From the NCBI GenBank assembly GCA_017470945.1, contig JAFUXH010000098.1, positions 1 through 53,358 of the forward strand: a stretch of 53,358 bases of DNA, written 5' to 3'. The notes below the pieces were generated by a model, which worked only from the letters and a program-made list of their open reading frames with translations, was not told where the DNA came from and made no database searches. The position numbers were made by a program, and so were the translations under genes. Shown piece by piece: positions 1 through 9,183 of the stretch; position 1 is the first letter of the stretch; each line of letters opens with the position of its first letter. This stretch comes from Clostridia bacterium. GTDB taxonomy: Bacteria; Bacillota; Clostridia; Christensenellales; Aristaeellaceae.

Positions 1-537
1 CGATCCTGGCTTTCCTGGGATGGAAGCAGTGCGCATATTTCTTCTTTGGATGATTATATCCTGCAGCACTGCAGGCGGATCAAGGGCTGCCCAGCCTTTG
101 ATAAGTTATCCATGGACAGCGCGGAAAACCACGCTTTCGGAACGAGTGAACAATCCTACGCTCATTTTAATACAAGCCTTGCTCCACTTATCAAGGAATT
201 GCAGGAGCAATTTCCTGATGAGGCGGCCCAATACGGGAAGGATTACGCTGTCGCAAGCGATCCTCAAATGGAAAAGCGCGTGTTTCTTCTGAATCCTATG
301 AACTTTATCGGCACAGAAGAAAGCAGCAACCAGGCCAAATTCTATCGGATCCGTGTCGGCGCGGTGGATTCGGATACATCGTTCAGTATTGCTATGGCGT
401 TGGCGCTGAAGCTGAAAAACGTTGGGTATCCCGTGGATTATTCCCTGGTCTGGGATCAGCCGCATTGCGAAGCGGATATACCGGGAGAAATCCTGGCCTG
501 GATCGACGATATTTGCGCGTCGGATGGACGTAAGTAA
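1..537 (+). CDS. Tannase-like alpha/beta hydrolase, C-terminal part (5' cut by window edge)
   Basis: The reading frame is open from base 1, so this is the last 178 residues of a longer protein; the TTG at 46 is only an internal codon. The sequence resembles the C-terminal region of bacterial tannase/feruloyl-esterase-type serine hydrolases, which cleave gallate or other aromatic esters. The stretch GAVDSDTSF and the later VWDQPHCEADIPGE would hold the acid and histidine of the catalytic triad (family analogy); the nucleophile serine lies outside the window. No membrane segment is visible in this part. DUF554 follows after 18 bases on the same strand. The esterase class is fairly clear, the substrate is not. 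Confidence 0.7.
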   Translation, partial: RSWLSWDGSSAHISSLDDYILQHCRRIKGCPAFDKLSMDSAENHAFGTSEQSYAHFNTSLAPLIKELQEQFPDEAAQYGKDYAVASDPQMEKRVFLLNPMNFIGTEESSNQAKFYRIRVGAVDSDTSFSIAMALALKLKNVGYPVDYSLVWDQPHCEADIPGEILAWIDDICASDGRK

Positions 538-555
538 AGAAAGCGAGGCGTTTTC

Positions 556-1263
556 ATGCCAATCGGTGTCATTTGCAATGTACTGGCCGTCGCAGTCGGC
601 GGATTCCTTGGATCAACGTGCGGTAAGAAGCTCTCCCAGGAAATGAAGGACAAGCTGAATTTGATTTTCGGCATCTGTTCCATGGGGATCGGCATCAGCT
701 CTATCATCCTGATGCAGAACATGCCGGCCGTTGTGCTGGCCCTGATTTTGGGCACGATCGTGGGTGTCGTTACGCATTTGGGGCGGCACATCGAAAACGG
801 CGGGAAAAAGCTGGCGAAGCTGATTCCCGGCCAGGGAACTACGGACAACGCCTTGCTGGTCACAACCATCGTGTTATTCTGCGCCAGCGGAACAGGCATT
901 TACGGCTCCATTGTTTCCGGTATGAACGGGGATCACAGCATCCTGCTGGCCAAATCCATCCTAGATATTTTCACGGCGATGATTTTTGCCTGTTCTTTGG
1001 GTATGGTAACCAGCTTGGTCGCCATTCCGCAGTTTGTGATCTTTATGATCCTGTTTCTGTGCGCTAAATTGATATTCCCGTTGACAACGCCGTCCATGGT
1101 GAACGATTTCAAGGCCTGCGGCGGGCTGATCATGCTGGCGACAGGCTTCCGCATTGCTAAAATCAAGGATTTCCCCATTGCCGATATGATCCCCGCCATG
1201 ATCCTTGTATGGCCGATCAGCTGGGCCTTTTCTTCCTTCATTATGCCGCTGCTCATGCATTGA
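556..1263 (+). CDS. DUF554 family membrane protein
   Basis: A 235-residue hydrophobic protein matching the DUF554 (YdfK/YqgA-like) family: glycine-rich N-terminus (IGVICNVLAVAVGGFLGS) and about six to seven membrane segments, ending in a hydrophobic helix. The family's function is not established; it is a predicted inner-membrane transporter-like protein. The ATG at 556 has a weak GCGAGG upstream and lies 18 bases after the esterase stop, so the two may be co-transcribed. The last 237 bases are present a second time at 17481-17717 with about 97 percent identity (six substitutions), which marks a recent partial duplication. Confidence 0.85.
   Translation: MPIGVICNVLAVAVGGFLGSTCGKKLSQEMKDKLNLIFGICSMGIGISSIILMQNMPAVVLALILGTIVGVVTHLGRHIENGGKKLAKLIPGQGTTDNALLVTTIVLFCASGTGIYGSIVSGMNGDHSILLAKSILDIFTAMIFACSLGMVTSLVAIPQFVIFMILFLCAKLIFPLTTPSMVNDFKACGGLIMLATGFRIAKIKDFPIADMIPAMILVWPISWAFSSFIMPLLMH
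1027..1263 (+). repeat. Source copy of a 237-bp segmental duplication (second copy 17481-17717)
   Basis: Bases 1027-1263, the 3' end of the DUF554 gene, recur at a constant offset of 16454. I count six mismatches over 237 bases, including TGA versus TAA at the stop. Similarity ends abruptly just before CCGCAG on the left and at the stop codon on the right. Confidence 0.95.
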
Positions 1264-1396
1264 GAATATGCTGTCATCATGAAAAGCCGCCTCTGAAGAA
1301 GCGGCTCAGGCCCTTGTTGCAGCCTTCGGTGAAACCATTGGAATAGGATTAGCCGTCCGTCATGACCGCATAGTGGAATTGTGTGTAAATAATAAA

Positions 1397-1426
1397 CCCG
1401 CTGAGCAAAAGATACTGCTCAGCGGG
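1397..1426. terminator. Intrinsic terminator, probably bidirectional
   Basis: A perfect 11-bp stem (CCCGCTGAGCA / TGCTCAGCGGG, loop 1408-1415). Reading on the minus strand it is followed by TTTATTATTT, so it ends the flavoprotein transcript; on the plus strand ATCTTTTT follows, which could end the DUF554 transcript. Confidence 0.85.
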
Positions 1427-1442
1427 AAATCTTTTTGGTTCT

Positions 1443-3704
1443 TTATTTGCCGGTAATATAAGTGACCACTTCACTCATGTCTTTACGCAGGGAAGCACTG
1501 GACACAGCGTCGGCCTCCGCGTCAGCATGGCCAATAAACAGGGCGGCCCGGGCCGATTTGTCCTCGGGGATGCCGAAAAGCTGGGCCCATTTGCCGGTTT
1601 GGTCCTTGCGAACGGTGCGGGCGGCCGCGGTTTCGATCTTGGTGGCGTAGCCCAGGGCTCGGGCGGCGATCTGCATGCTCTGGCAGGTCAAGCCCGCATC
1701 CAGGATCTTCATTTCGTTGCTGTTGATGACGGAGATCAGGATCATCACCGGCGCTTTGGCGCTGGCCTGCGTATCGGCCAATTCGGCGATGATTTCGGGA
1801 TCAGTGATCACGTTGATCAGCCAGGGCTGCTCGTTCACCGCGCTGGCGGTGTTGACGCCGGCCTGCAGGATGACTTGCAGGTCGTCCTCATCCACAGGTT
1901 CCGTGGTGAAATTCCAGTTGGTTTTGCCTTCGGTCAGGATGGAAAGGAAAGCGGACTGATCCGCGGCCTTCTGAGACAGTACCTTGTCCGCCACCGTTTC
2001 CCCGGCAATGCGGCCAAAGGTGAATGAATCGCCCAGGCCCGAGCCATCCACCCGGAAGGTGCCGTGGAAGCCGCCGGTCACTTCGCCAGCAGCATACAGG
2101 CCTTCAATGGGCGTGCCGTCTTCCTTGAGCACCTGGGTCTGGTCGTTGATGAGCAGGCCGCCCATGAAGTAGTGGGCGCCCACGCCGAAGCGATAGCCGT
2201 ACAGGGTGCCTTCGATGGGATTCAGGTTCCGGTCCCGGCCAAAGGCATCGTCAACGCCGTCGGCGATATCTTCATTGAAGGCTTGGATGGTGGCTTGGAG
2301 CGCTTCGGCATCCAGGCCCAATTGCTGCGCGATTTCCGCGGCAGTTTCGCCCTTCACGGCATAGCCCGCGTTGTACAGGCCTTCCAGCGTGCCGTTCAGG
2401 TTCTTTTCGGTGAAGACGCAGTAGACTTCGCCCTTGTCCTGAGCCAGCAGGGCGTCGGGGATCTCAAAGCCCTCGGCAGTGAATCGCTGGGCCTGGTTGT
2501 TCACATAAATCGCATCGGGGGTGAAGCCGCCGGGCAGGGCAAAGGGCAGAATCATGCCGTAGCCGGGCACCACGGCAGGGAAGGTCTGGATGGCGTCCAG
2601 GTTGACGGCGGCGGCGCCCAGGGCCTGGGCCATCAGCAAGCCTTCGCCGGTAGTGGGCGATACTTCATCGGTGACGGCGTTGGCAAGGTACGGGTTCACC
2701 TGGCCCACCAGTTCGTTATTCTGGCCGAAGCCGCCGGTGCACAGGATCACGGCCTTGCCGGTAAAGGAAACCTTGTTTCCGCTTTCATCGATGGCCACCA
2801 CGCCGGTAACGGCGCCATTTTCATCGGTGATCAGGGAAGTCGCGTCCATGTTGTAGTACACGTTGACGCTGGTTTCTTCCAGCCGTTTGGATACGGCGTT
2901 CACCATAGTGATGGCGGTGGAGCCGTCGGCAGTGGCCTTCAGCATGTAGTAATTCTGCTGGCTGTTGCGGTTATCCTCGGCAATGTCCACGGTAAATTCT
3001 ACGCCCAGCCCGCTCATCCAGTCGATGGTGGCGCCGGAGTTGGAAACAAAAGCGTCCACCAGGGTTTCGATGGCGGCCTCGTTGTTCATTTGCAGGGATT
3101 TGAGACCATCCTTGGAAGCGCCCGCGGCGATGTATTTTTCATCGGCCAGCTGAACGGCGGAATCGGCGGCGTTGATGCCGTTAGCGGAACAAATGGTGTT
3201 GCCGCCGGTGCGGCTGGACTTTTCCAGCAGGATCACGGAGGCGCCTTTGTCCGCCGCGGTGATGGCGGCGCTCATGCCGGCCGCGCCCGCGCCTACCACG
3301 ATGATATCCGCGCTGGTGACCATGGCCGCTTCTTCCTTGGCGATGGCGGCGGCTTCCAGGGCGGCCACATCGCCGCCCGCTTCCGCGATGGCGGCTTTCA
3401 CGGCCTTGAGGTATGCCGTAGTAGAAATGGTGGCTCCGGTGGTTGTATCCACAGCCAGGGATTGGTTATCCACGATCACCTGGGTCAGGGCGTCCATTGC
3501 GGCCACGCCGATGGTGTCGGTTTCATTGCTTTCCACGGCGATGCTTTCAATGGCGCTGTCCGACACAGTGACGGTCACCTGGATGTCGCCAAACAAGCCG
3601 GGCTCCACCTTTTCGTATGCGCCAGGCACATAGGATCCTTCTGCCACAGCGGCGCAGCCGAGCAGCATGACGACCGTCAGCATCAGGGCAATTACCTTTT
3701 TCAT
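1443..3704 (-). CDS. Secreted FMN-binding/FAD-dependent reductase with nitroreductase-like C-terminal domain
   Basis: A 753-residue lipoprotein-type protein: signal with lipobox LLGC (Cys17), an FMN_bind domain (about 25-115) with the flavinylation motif DTTTGAT (Thr92 predicted to carry covalent FMN through an ApbE-type transferase), a flavocytochrome-c/fumarate-reductase FAD domain from about 131 (GAGAAG at 138-143, later GEVTGGFHG and FGRIAGE), and a nitroreductase-like tail from about 590 (NEQPW, GLTCQSMQIAARALGY). Members of this group reduce fumarate, urocanate, cinnamates and similar enoates at the cell surface as electron acceptors. The third domain is an unusual addition and lacks the usual N-terminal RRS motif. 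It lies 47 bases downstream of deoC, probably in one transcript. RBS GAAGGAGG. Substrate unknown. Confidence 0.9.
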   Translation of the reverse strand: MKKVIALMLTVVMLLGCAAVAEGSYVPGAYEKVEPGLFGDIQVTVTVSDSAIESIAVESNETDTIGVAAMDALTQVIVDNQSLAVDTTTGATISTTAYLKAVKAAIAEAGGDVAALEAAAIAKEEAAMVTSADIIVVGAGAAGMSAAITAADKGASVILLEKSSRTGGNTICSANGINAADSAVQLADEKYIAAGASKDGLKSLQMNNEAAIETLVDAFVSNSGATIDWMSGLGVEFTVDIAEDNRNSQQNYYMLKATADGSTAITMVNAVSKRLEETSVNVYYNMDATSLITDENGAVTGVVAIDESGNKVSFTGKAVILCTGGFGQNNELVGQVNPYLANAVTDEVSPTTGEGLLMAQALGAAAVNLDAIQTFPAVVPGYGMILPFALPGGFTPDAIYVNNQAQRFTAEGFEIPDALLAQDKGEVYCVFTEKNLNGTLEGLYNAGYAVKGETAAEIAQQLGLDAEALQATIQAFNEDIADGVDDAFGRDRNLNPIEGTLYGYRFGVGAHYFMGGLLINDQTQVLKEDGTPIEGLYAAGEVTGGFHGTFRVDGSGLGDSFTFGRIAGETVADKVLSQKAADQSAFLSILTEGKTNWNFTTEPVDEDDLQVILQAGVNTASAVNEQPWLINVITDPEIIAELADTQASAKAPVMILISVINSNEMKILDAGLTCQSMQIAARALGYATKIETAAARTVRKDQTGKWAQLFGIPEDKSARAALFIGHADAEADAVSSASLRKDMSEVVTYITGK

Positions 3705-3751
3705 AGGGTTTCCTCCTTCTATTCATACACGGCTCAAAGGCACGGTACGCT

Positions 3752-4435
3752 TCAAGATATGCCGGCAGCTTTCATTTCCTCGATAATGCGGATGCCCGCG
3801 GAGGTGCCCAGGCGGGTGGCCCCGGCCTCGATCATGGCCCGAGCATCCGCCCAGGAGCGGATACCACCCGCCGCCTTCACCTGCACGTCCGGCCCGGCCC
3901 AGTGCTTCATCAGGACCACGTGCTCCGCCTTGGCCCCCGCCGTGCCAAAGCCCGTGCTGGTTTTCACAAAATCGGGCTTCACCCGGCTGGCGATCCTGGC
4001 CGCCTCGATGATTTCTTCTTCTGAAAGATAACAGGTTTCAAAGATTACCTTGCAGCAGATGCCCGCCTGCCGGGCCACCGCCACCATGGCGCGCATCTCC
4101 CGTTCGATATAATCGTCATCATGCTCCTTCAATTTGCCAATGTTGAGCACGTAATCGAATTCCTGGCAGCCGTCTTTGATGGCGTTTTCCGCCTCGGCCA
4201 CCTTAGTTTCGATGGTCATTTGCCCCAGGGGAAAGGCGATGGCCGCGCCGGTAAGCACTTCGCTTCCCCGCAGCATCTCCCGGCACATCCGGACGGGATA
4301 GGTGTTGATGGCTACGGATTTGAAGCCATATGCTTTCGCTTCTTCACACAGCCTTTGAAAATCGTCCTTCGTGGCAAACGCCTTCAGATTGGTATGGTCG
4401 ATCATGGCGGCCACCTGACGGATGGAAACATTCAT
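3752..4435 (-). CDS. deoC: Deoxyribose-phosphate aldolase
   Basis: A 227-residue DERA, class I aldolase splitting 2-deoxyribose-5-phosphate into glyceraldehyde-3-phosphate and acetaldehyde. The Schiff-base lysine is Lys158 (VKTSTGFG), the second catalytic lysine is Lys187 (QVKAAGG), and the proton-relay aspartate is Asp94 (EFDYVLN). Length fits the short bacterial form. The ATG at 4435 follows AGGAGGAATCAGGT. It is first in a minus-strand unit with the flavin reductase and is transcribed divergently from the ABC importer operon. No nucleoside phosphorylase or phosphopentomutase lies next to it, so its usual pathway partners are absent here. Confidence 0.95.
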   Translation of the reverse strand: MNVSIRQVAAMIDHTNLKAFATKDDFQRLCEEAKAYGFKSVAINTYPVRMCREMLRGSEVLTGAAIAFPLGQMTIETKVAEAENAIKDGCQEFDYVLNIGKLKEHDDDYIEREMRAMVAVARQAGICCKVIFETCYLSEEEIIEAARIASRVKPDFVKTSTGFGTAGAKAEHVVLMKHWAGPDVQVKAAGGIRSWADARAMIEAGATRLGTSAGIRIIEEMKAAGIS

Positions 4436-4509
4436 ACCTGATTCCTCCTATTTAGTAATGGAAGAATAATTGTCGGCTCTTCCTGATCCGCGGAAGGCCC
4501 TACTCCTTC

Positions 4510-4538
4510 ATTAAATCATGATTTTTATTCCCTGTCAA
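4510..4538 (-). promoter_or_regulatory. deoC/flavoprotein promoter with palindrome
   Basis: On the minus strand TTGACA (4538-4533), a 17-base spacer and TTTAAT (4515-4510) form a near-consensus sigma-A promoter about 75 bases before the deoC start. A 12-bp palindrome AAATCATGATTT (4513-4524) overlaps the -10 box and spacer and is a candidate operator. A GATATGA core at 4549-4555 sits just upstream. Confidence 0.75.
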
Positions 4539-4641
4539 GATAAAAATAGATATGAATTAAAGATAAAAACAGGCAGCGCGGCGAAGCTATCCGGATTTTA
4601 TCCAATAATAATAGATAAAATGGTAAAATTTAAAATAAGTA

Positions 4642-4670
4642 TTGACATTATGAATTAGATATGATATGGT
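4642..4670 (+). promoter_or_regulatory. ABC importer operon promoter with GntR half-site
   Basis: TTGACA (4642-4647), 17 bases, TATGGT (4665-4670). Inside the spacer, ATTAGATATGAT (4654-4665) differs at one base from the left arm of the operator in front of the GntR gene (12164-12175) and occupies the same place relative to the -10 box. The matching right arm is degraded here. Inference: repression by the GntR protein at 12214. Confidence 0.7.
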
Positions 4671-4750
4671 ATAGACATTCAATGAACGAGGAGGATGAAA
4701 AAACGACGCTCATCCGGCCCGATTCATCCACTACGAAAGGAGAACCATCC

Positions 4751-6298
4751 ATGAAGAAAATGTCCTCTGTGCTCGTTGCCGCTCTGCTGATCGTGTGCAT
4801 GGCGCTGACCCCCTGTCTGGGCGCTTTCGCCGAGGGCGGCGAAGTGACCGTGGGCCTGAGCAGCTCCGTCATCAACCTGGGCCCCTGGGAAGTGGGCGAT
4901 CCCTTCTACTACTGCATCGTGAACAACGTCTATCAGCCCCTGGGCATCATGAAGGACGGCCGCATCCAGAATGTGCTGATGAAGGATGCCACCACGGAAG
5001 ACGGCTTTACCTACACCGTCACCCTGTACGACGGCATCAAGGATACCGCCGGCAACCCCTTCACTGCCTCTGACGCCGTATTCAGCCTGCTGTCCTCCCG
5101 GAATTTCGCCGCCAAGTACGCCAAGTACGTGGCCGACGCCGCCGTGATCGACGATACCACTTTCACCGTCACCCTGAACAGCGACGGCCTGGGCGTGTGG
5201 GAAGGCGTGCTGAATTACACCTTCATGGTCACCGAAGCGGCCTACAAGGCCAGCGAGGACGGCATGAGCTCCTCCCCCGTGGGCACCGGCGCCTACAAGC
5301 TGACCAACTTCGTGGCCGGCAGCTCCTTCACCGTGGAAAAAGCCGATGATTTCTGGCAGAAGGATCTGAGCCTGCTGCCCAGCAACTACGTGCCCTCCGT
5401 TGACAAAGTGACCTACGACATCATCACCGAAACCACGCAGATGGACGTGGCCCTGCGCCAGGGCAAGATCCAGATGGGCTGGAAGACCAACGCCTCCCTG
5501 ATCAACGATCTGCAGCAGGTGGACAACCTGAGCATCGTGAAAGCCGACGCCGGCCTGATCTACTACCTGGGCTTCAACATGACTGACAAATCCGTCTTCA
5601 AGGATAATCTGGCCCTGCGGCAGGCCATCCTGTACGCTTTCGATGAGGAAGCCGTGGCTGAAGCGGCCACCAGCGGCCTGGGCACCCCCGGCACTGCCAT
5701 GCAGAGCGCCTCGAAGGCCCTCTACAATCCTGAATGGGACACCTGGGAATATTACCAGTATGACGAAGCCAAGGCCAAGGAAAAGCTGGCCGAGGCCGGC
5801 TACAAGCCCGGCGAATTGACCATCGAGGGCATCTGCAACGGCTCCAACCCCATCTACGGCACCGTGATGGAGGTCATCCAGGCCTACCTTTCCGTCATCG
5901 GCATCGACCTGAAGATCTCTCCCTACGACGCTTCCACCTTCAACAAATATCGTGACGCCGCCGCCTACGATTACGACATCGTGATCTCCTCCACCGACGC
6001 CACCGACTTCCCCGGCACCACCCTGGGTTATCACTTCGACCGCCGCAACTATGCCTCCGGCAACACCCTGACCGGCATCCATGACGATACCTTCCAGGCC
6101 ATGCTGGAGAACCTGATGACCCCCGCGGGCAACACCCAGGAAAACGCCAACGAGATCCAATCCTACATCCGGGACAACGCTTACGCCTATTCCCTGTACA
6201 CCAATTATGCCTTCTGCGTTTACGACGCCTCCAAGCTGGCTGCCGCCCCCGAAGTGGTCCAAACCTGGATCGGCGCCACCGCGGTGGAGCTCAAGTAA
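4751..6298 (+). CDS. ABC transporter substrate-binding protein, peptide/nickel (SBP_bac_5) family
   Basis: A 515-residue extracellular binding protein for a Dpp/Opp/Nik-type importer. It starts with a Sec signal peptide ending GAFAEGG; no residue before its cysteines fits a lipobox, so signal peptidase I processing is likely although Gram-positive homologues are usually lipoproteins. Family features include the early NNVYQPLG and SPVGTGAYKLTNF blocks and LRQAILYAFD. The ATG at 4751 follows AAAGGAGAACCATCC; the frame is open upstream but lacks an RBS there. It is first in an operon with two permeases and two ATPases. Ligand not predictable: the family binds peptides, glutathione, nickel-chelates, oligosaccharides and other small molecules. 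Confidence 0.92.
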   Translation: MKKMSSVLVAALLIVCMALTPCLGAFAEGGEVTVGLSSSVINLGPWEVGDPFYYCIVNNVYQPLGIMKDGRIQNVLMKDATTEDGFTYTVTLYDGIKDTAGNPFTASDAVFSLLSSRNFAAKYAKYVADAAVIDDTTFTVTLNSDGLGVWEGVLNYTFMVTEAAYKASEDGMSSSPVGTGAYKLTNFVAGSSFTVEKADDFWQKDLSLLPSNYVPSVDKVTYDIITETTQMDVALRQGKIQMGWKTNASLINDLQQVDNLSIVKADAGLIYYLGFNMTDKSVFKDNLALRQAILYAFDEEAVAEAATSGLGTPGTAMQSASKALYNPEWDTWEYYQYDEAKAKEKLAEAGYKPGELTIEGICNGSNPIYGTVMEVIQAYLSVIGIDLKISPYDASTFNKYRDAAAYDYDIVISSTDATDFPGTTLGYHFDRRNYASGNTLTGIHDDTFQAMLENLMTPAGNTQENANEIQSYIRDNAYAYSLYTNYAFCVYDASKLAAAPEVVQTWIGATAVELK

Positions 6299-6348
6299 TC
6301 TTCCTTCCGCACCTTCTGAACATAAGCATCAGAAAAGGGTAATTGATT

Positions 6349-7293
6349 ATGAAGAAGTTTATTCTGAAGCGTTTACTGTGGATGATCCCCACGGTGCTGG
6401 GCGTGTGCGTGCTGGTATTCACCATCATGTATTTCGCGCCTGGCGATCCCACCGGCATCATCCTGGGCCCCAATGCCACGGATGCGCAAATCAACGCCCT
6501 GCGCGACAGCCTGGGCCTGAACGACCCCTTCTTTGTGCGGCTGTGGAATTACCTGAAATCGGTGTTCTTCCACCTGGACTTTGGCACTTCCTATACCACC
6601 GGCGTATCGGTGGTGAAGGAATTGGCGGAGCGGCTTCCCCGCACGCTGATGCTGGGCATCATCAGCATCGCCGTGTCCATCGTGCTGGGCATTCCCATTG
6701 GCATTTACGCCGCGACGCACCAGAATAAAGCTTCCGATTACATTTCCATGGCGATCGCGCTGTTGGGCAGCGCGGTCCCTGGATTCTGGTTTGCGCTGGT
6801 GCTGGTGATCGTGTTCGCCTATCAGCTGAACTGGTTCCCGGCATACGGTATGGGCAGCTGGATCTATTGGGTGCTGCCCATCATATCCAACTCCTTCGCG
6901 GCGGTTGGTCTGCAGGCCAGGCAGGCGCGCAGCAGCATGCTTGAAGTGATCCGCTCCGATTACATCACCATGGCCCGCTCCAAGGGCGTGCCCCATTGGA
7001 AGGTCATTTACAAGCATGCGCTGCCCAACGCCCTGATCCCGCTGATCACCACCGCCGGTTCCCAATTCGCCAATTCCCTGGCCGGCGGATTGCTGGTGGA
7101 AAAGATTTTCTCCATTCCCGGCGTGGGCAACTACCTGGTGGCTGCCGTCAACAACCGGGATTATCCCGTGGTGCAGGGCAGTATCATCATCATCGCCGTA
7201 TCCTTCAGCATCATCATGCTTTTGACCGACCTGGTGATGGCCGCCGTGGATCCCAACATCAAAAGTCAGTTTGCTTCGGGAGGGAGGAAATAA
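6349..7293 (+). CDS. ABC transporter permease, DppB/OppB type
   Basis: A 314-residue permease with an N-terminal membrane helix (LLWMIPTVLGVCVLVFTIM), a large extracellular loop, and five further helices. The cytoplasmic EAA-type loop is near DYITMARSKGVPHWKVIYKHALPNALIP, seen here as ARSKGVP and HALPNAL. It forms the membrane pore together with the next gene. The ATG at 6349 is preceded by AGAAAAGGG; the TTG six bases upstream is less well placed. Gap to the next start is 2 bases, so translation is coupled. Confidence 0.93.
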   Translation: MKKFILKRLLWMIPTVLGVCVLVFTIMYFAPGDPTGIILGPNATDAQINALRDSLGLNDPFFVRLWNYLKSVFFHLDFGTSYTTGVSVVKELAERLPRTLMLGIISIAVSIVLGIPIGIYAATHQNKASDYISMAIALLGSAVPGFWFALVLVIVFAYQLNWFPAYGMGSWIYWVLPIISNSFAAVGLQARQARSSMLEVIRSDYITMARSKGVPHWKVIYKHALPNALIPLITTAGSQFANSLAGGLLVEKIFSIPGVGNYLVAAVNNRDYPVVQGSIIIIAVSFSIIMLLTDLVMAAVDPNIKSQFASGGRK

Positions 7294-7295
7294 CG

Positions 7296-8186
7296 ATGAT
7301 GCATACGACCGTTCCTGCGACCGAAGCGCCCGTCAAGGTCAAAAAACAAAATCAGGTGCTGGGCGTGCTCAAGCGGATGAGCCGCAACAAGGGCGCTATG
7401 GTGGGGCTGATCATCTTCGTATTCATCGTGGTGATCGGCATCCTGGCCCCATGGATCATGCCCTATGATTTCACGAAAATCAATATGAAGGAAAAGTTCC
7501 TTTCTCCTTCCGCCGCCCATTGGTTCGGCACCGACAATCTGGGCCGGGATATCCTGAGCCGCATCATGATCGGCACCCGCTATTCCGTCACCATCGGCGT
7601 GGTGGCCATGCTGATCAGCTTCCTGGGCGGCACCGTCATCGGTTCCATTTCCGGCTACTTCGGCGGCAAGGTGGACCAGGTGATCATGCGGCTTTGCGAT
7701 ATCATTCAGGCCATTCCCAGCTTGATCCTGAATATCGCTTTGGCCACCGTGCTGGGGCAAGGCTTCAATAACTGCATCATCGCCCTGGGCGTAGGCGGCA
7801 TTGCCGGCGCGGCGCGGCTGGTGCGCGCATCGATGCTGTCCATCCGCAAGATGGAATATTTGGACGCCGCCAAGGTGATCAACGCGCCTACCCCCATCGT
7901 GATCATGGGGCACGCGCTGCCCAACGCCATTTCGCCCATGATCGTGCAGGCCACCATGAGCGTAGCCCGCAACATCCTGAACGCCGCCAGCCTGAGCTAT
8001 CTGGGCCTGGGCGTGCAGCCGCCGGATCCTGAATGGGGCGCCATGCTCACCGCCGGCCGGGATTACATCGCCAAATATCCTTATCTCACCATCATCCCCG
8101 GCATCATCATCGTGATCACGGCCCTGGCCCTGAATCTGCTGGGCGACGGGCTGCGGGATGCGCTGGATCCCAAACTGAAGAAATAA
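7296..8186 (+). CDS. ABC transporter permease, DppC/OppC type
   Basis: A 296-residue inner-membrane permease: N-terminal cytoplasmic tail rich in lysine, first helix (VGLIIFVFIVVIGILAPW), the OppC_N region, the typical WFGTDNLGRDILSR motif and the EAA loop around INAPTPIVIMGHALPNA. The ATG at 7296 follows GGGAGGGAGGA; a second ATG at 7299 is possible. Partner of the DppB-like permease in the same operon. A longer open frame exists upstream but overlaps the DppB gene and is not used. Confidence 0.93.
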   Translation: MMHTTVPATEAPVKVKKQNQVLGVLKRMSRNKGAMVGLIIFVFIVVIGILAPWIMPYDFTKINMKEKFLSPSAAHWFGTDNLGRDILSRIMIGTRYSVTIGVVAMLISFLGGTVIGSISGYFGGKVDQVIMRLCDIIQAIPSLILNIALATVLGQGFNNCIIALGVGGIAGAARLVRASMLSIRKMEYLDAAKVINAPTPIVIMGHALPNAISPMIVQATMSVARNILNAASLSYLGLGVQPPDPEWGAMLTAGRDYIAKYPYLTIIPGIIIVITALALNLLGDGLRDALDPKLKK

Positions 8187-8199
8187 GCGGGGGTTACGT

Positions 8200-9183
8200 A
8201 TGGAAAACGAAGTATTTTTGTCCGTCAAAAATCTGACGGTGGATTACGAAACCCACGATGAAACGGTGTACGCCGTAAGGGATGTATCCTTCGAGCTGAA
8301 GAAGGGCGCCACCCTGGGGCTGGTTGGGGAAACGGGAGCGGGAAAAACCTCCATCGCCCGGGCCATTCTACGAGTGCTGCCCGAGCCCCCGGCCAAGCTG
8401 AAAAGCGGTGAAATCTATCTGAACGGCCAGGAGCTGAACGCCCTTTCCGAAAAGGAAATGTACCAGATCCGGGGCAAAAAGATCACCATGATCTTCCAGG
8501 ATCCCATGACCGCCCTGAACCCCGTTATGCGGGTGGGTGATCAGATCGCGGAAGTGGTGCTGCTGCACGATCACGTATCCAAGGAGGAGGCCCGCAAGCG
8601 CGCCATCGGCATGCTGGAGCAGGTGGGCATCTCCGCCGATCGGTACGACGATTATCCCAATCAGTTTTCCGGCGGCATGAAGCAGCGTGTGGTCATTGCC
8701 ATTGCCCTGGCCTGCAGCCCGGATCTTTTGTTGGCCGACGAACCCACCACCGCCCTGGATGTGACCATTCAGGCCCAGGTGCTGCGATTGATCAAAAAGC
8801 TGGTGACCACGCAGCATACCTCCATGCTTCTGATCACCCATGATTTGGGCGTGGTGGCCCAGACCTGCGACGAAGTCGCCATCGTGTACGCCGGCCAGAT
8901 CGTGGAAAAGGGCAACAAAGAGGATATCTTCGACCGGCACGCCCATCCCTACACCATCGGGCTGCTGGGCGCCATCCCCACCCTGGACAGCAAGGTCAAG
9001 CGCCTGGCCACCATCAAGGGCCTGCCGCCCGATCCCACAGTGCTGCCCAAGGGCTGCAGCTTCTGCGAGCGCTGCCCCTTCGCGGAGGCGGACTGCGCCA
9101 GCGTGCCGCCTGCGCTTCAGGAAATCGCCCCCGGCCATCTGTGCCGCTGCCATCATCCCCAGAAAGGAGGAAACGGAAAATGA
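8200..9183 (+). CDS. ABC transporter ATP-binding protein, DppD/OppD type
   Basis: A 327-residue ATPase of the peptide-importer group. Walker A is GETGAGKTS, the signature is FSGGMKQR, Walker B is [12 protein letters not shown], and the H-loop is LLITHDL. The C-terminal oligopeptide/dipeptide domain carries the cysteine cluster CSFCERCPF...C typical of the 4Fe-4S-binding tail seen in this family. It pairs with the next gene. Start ATG at 8200 after GCGGGGG; stop overlaps the next start by four bases (ATGA). Confidence 0.94.
   Translation: MENEVFLSVKNLTVDYETHDETVYAVRDVSFELKKGATLGLVGETGAGKTSIARAILRVLPEPPAKLKSGEIYLNGQELNALSEKEMYQIRGKKITMIFQDPMTALNPVMRVGDQIAEVVLLHDHVSKEEARKRAIGMLEQVGISADRYDDYPNQFSGGMKQRVVIAIALACSPDLLLADEPTTALDVTIQAQVLRLIKKLVTTQHTSMLLITHDLGVVAQTCDEVAIVYAGQIVEKGNKEDIFDRHAHPYTIGLLGAIPTLDSKVKRLATIKGLPPDPTVLPKGCSFCERCPFAEADCASVPPALQEIAPGHLCRCHHPQKGGNGK

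Noticed and set aside
1285-1306. Small hairpin AGCCGC/GCGGCT after the DUF554 gene
   Set aside because: Six-bp stem with a 10-base loop and no T-run; the stronger terminator is at 1397-1426.
2064-4031. A 655-codon plus-strand frame opposite the flavin reductase
   Set aside because: Antisense shadow of the reductase and deoC; glycine/histidine-rich low-complexity translation.
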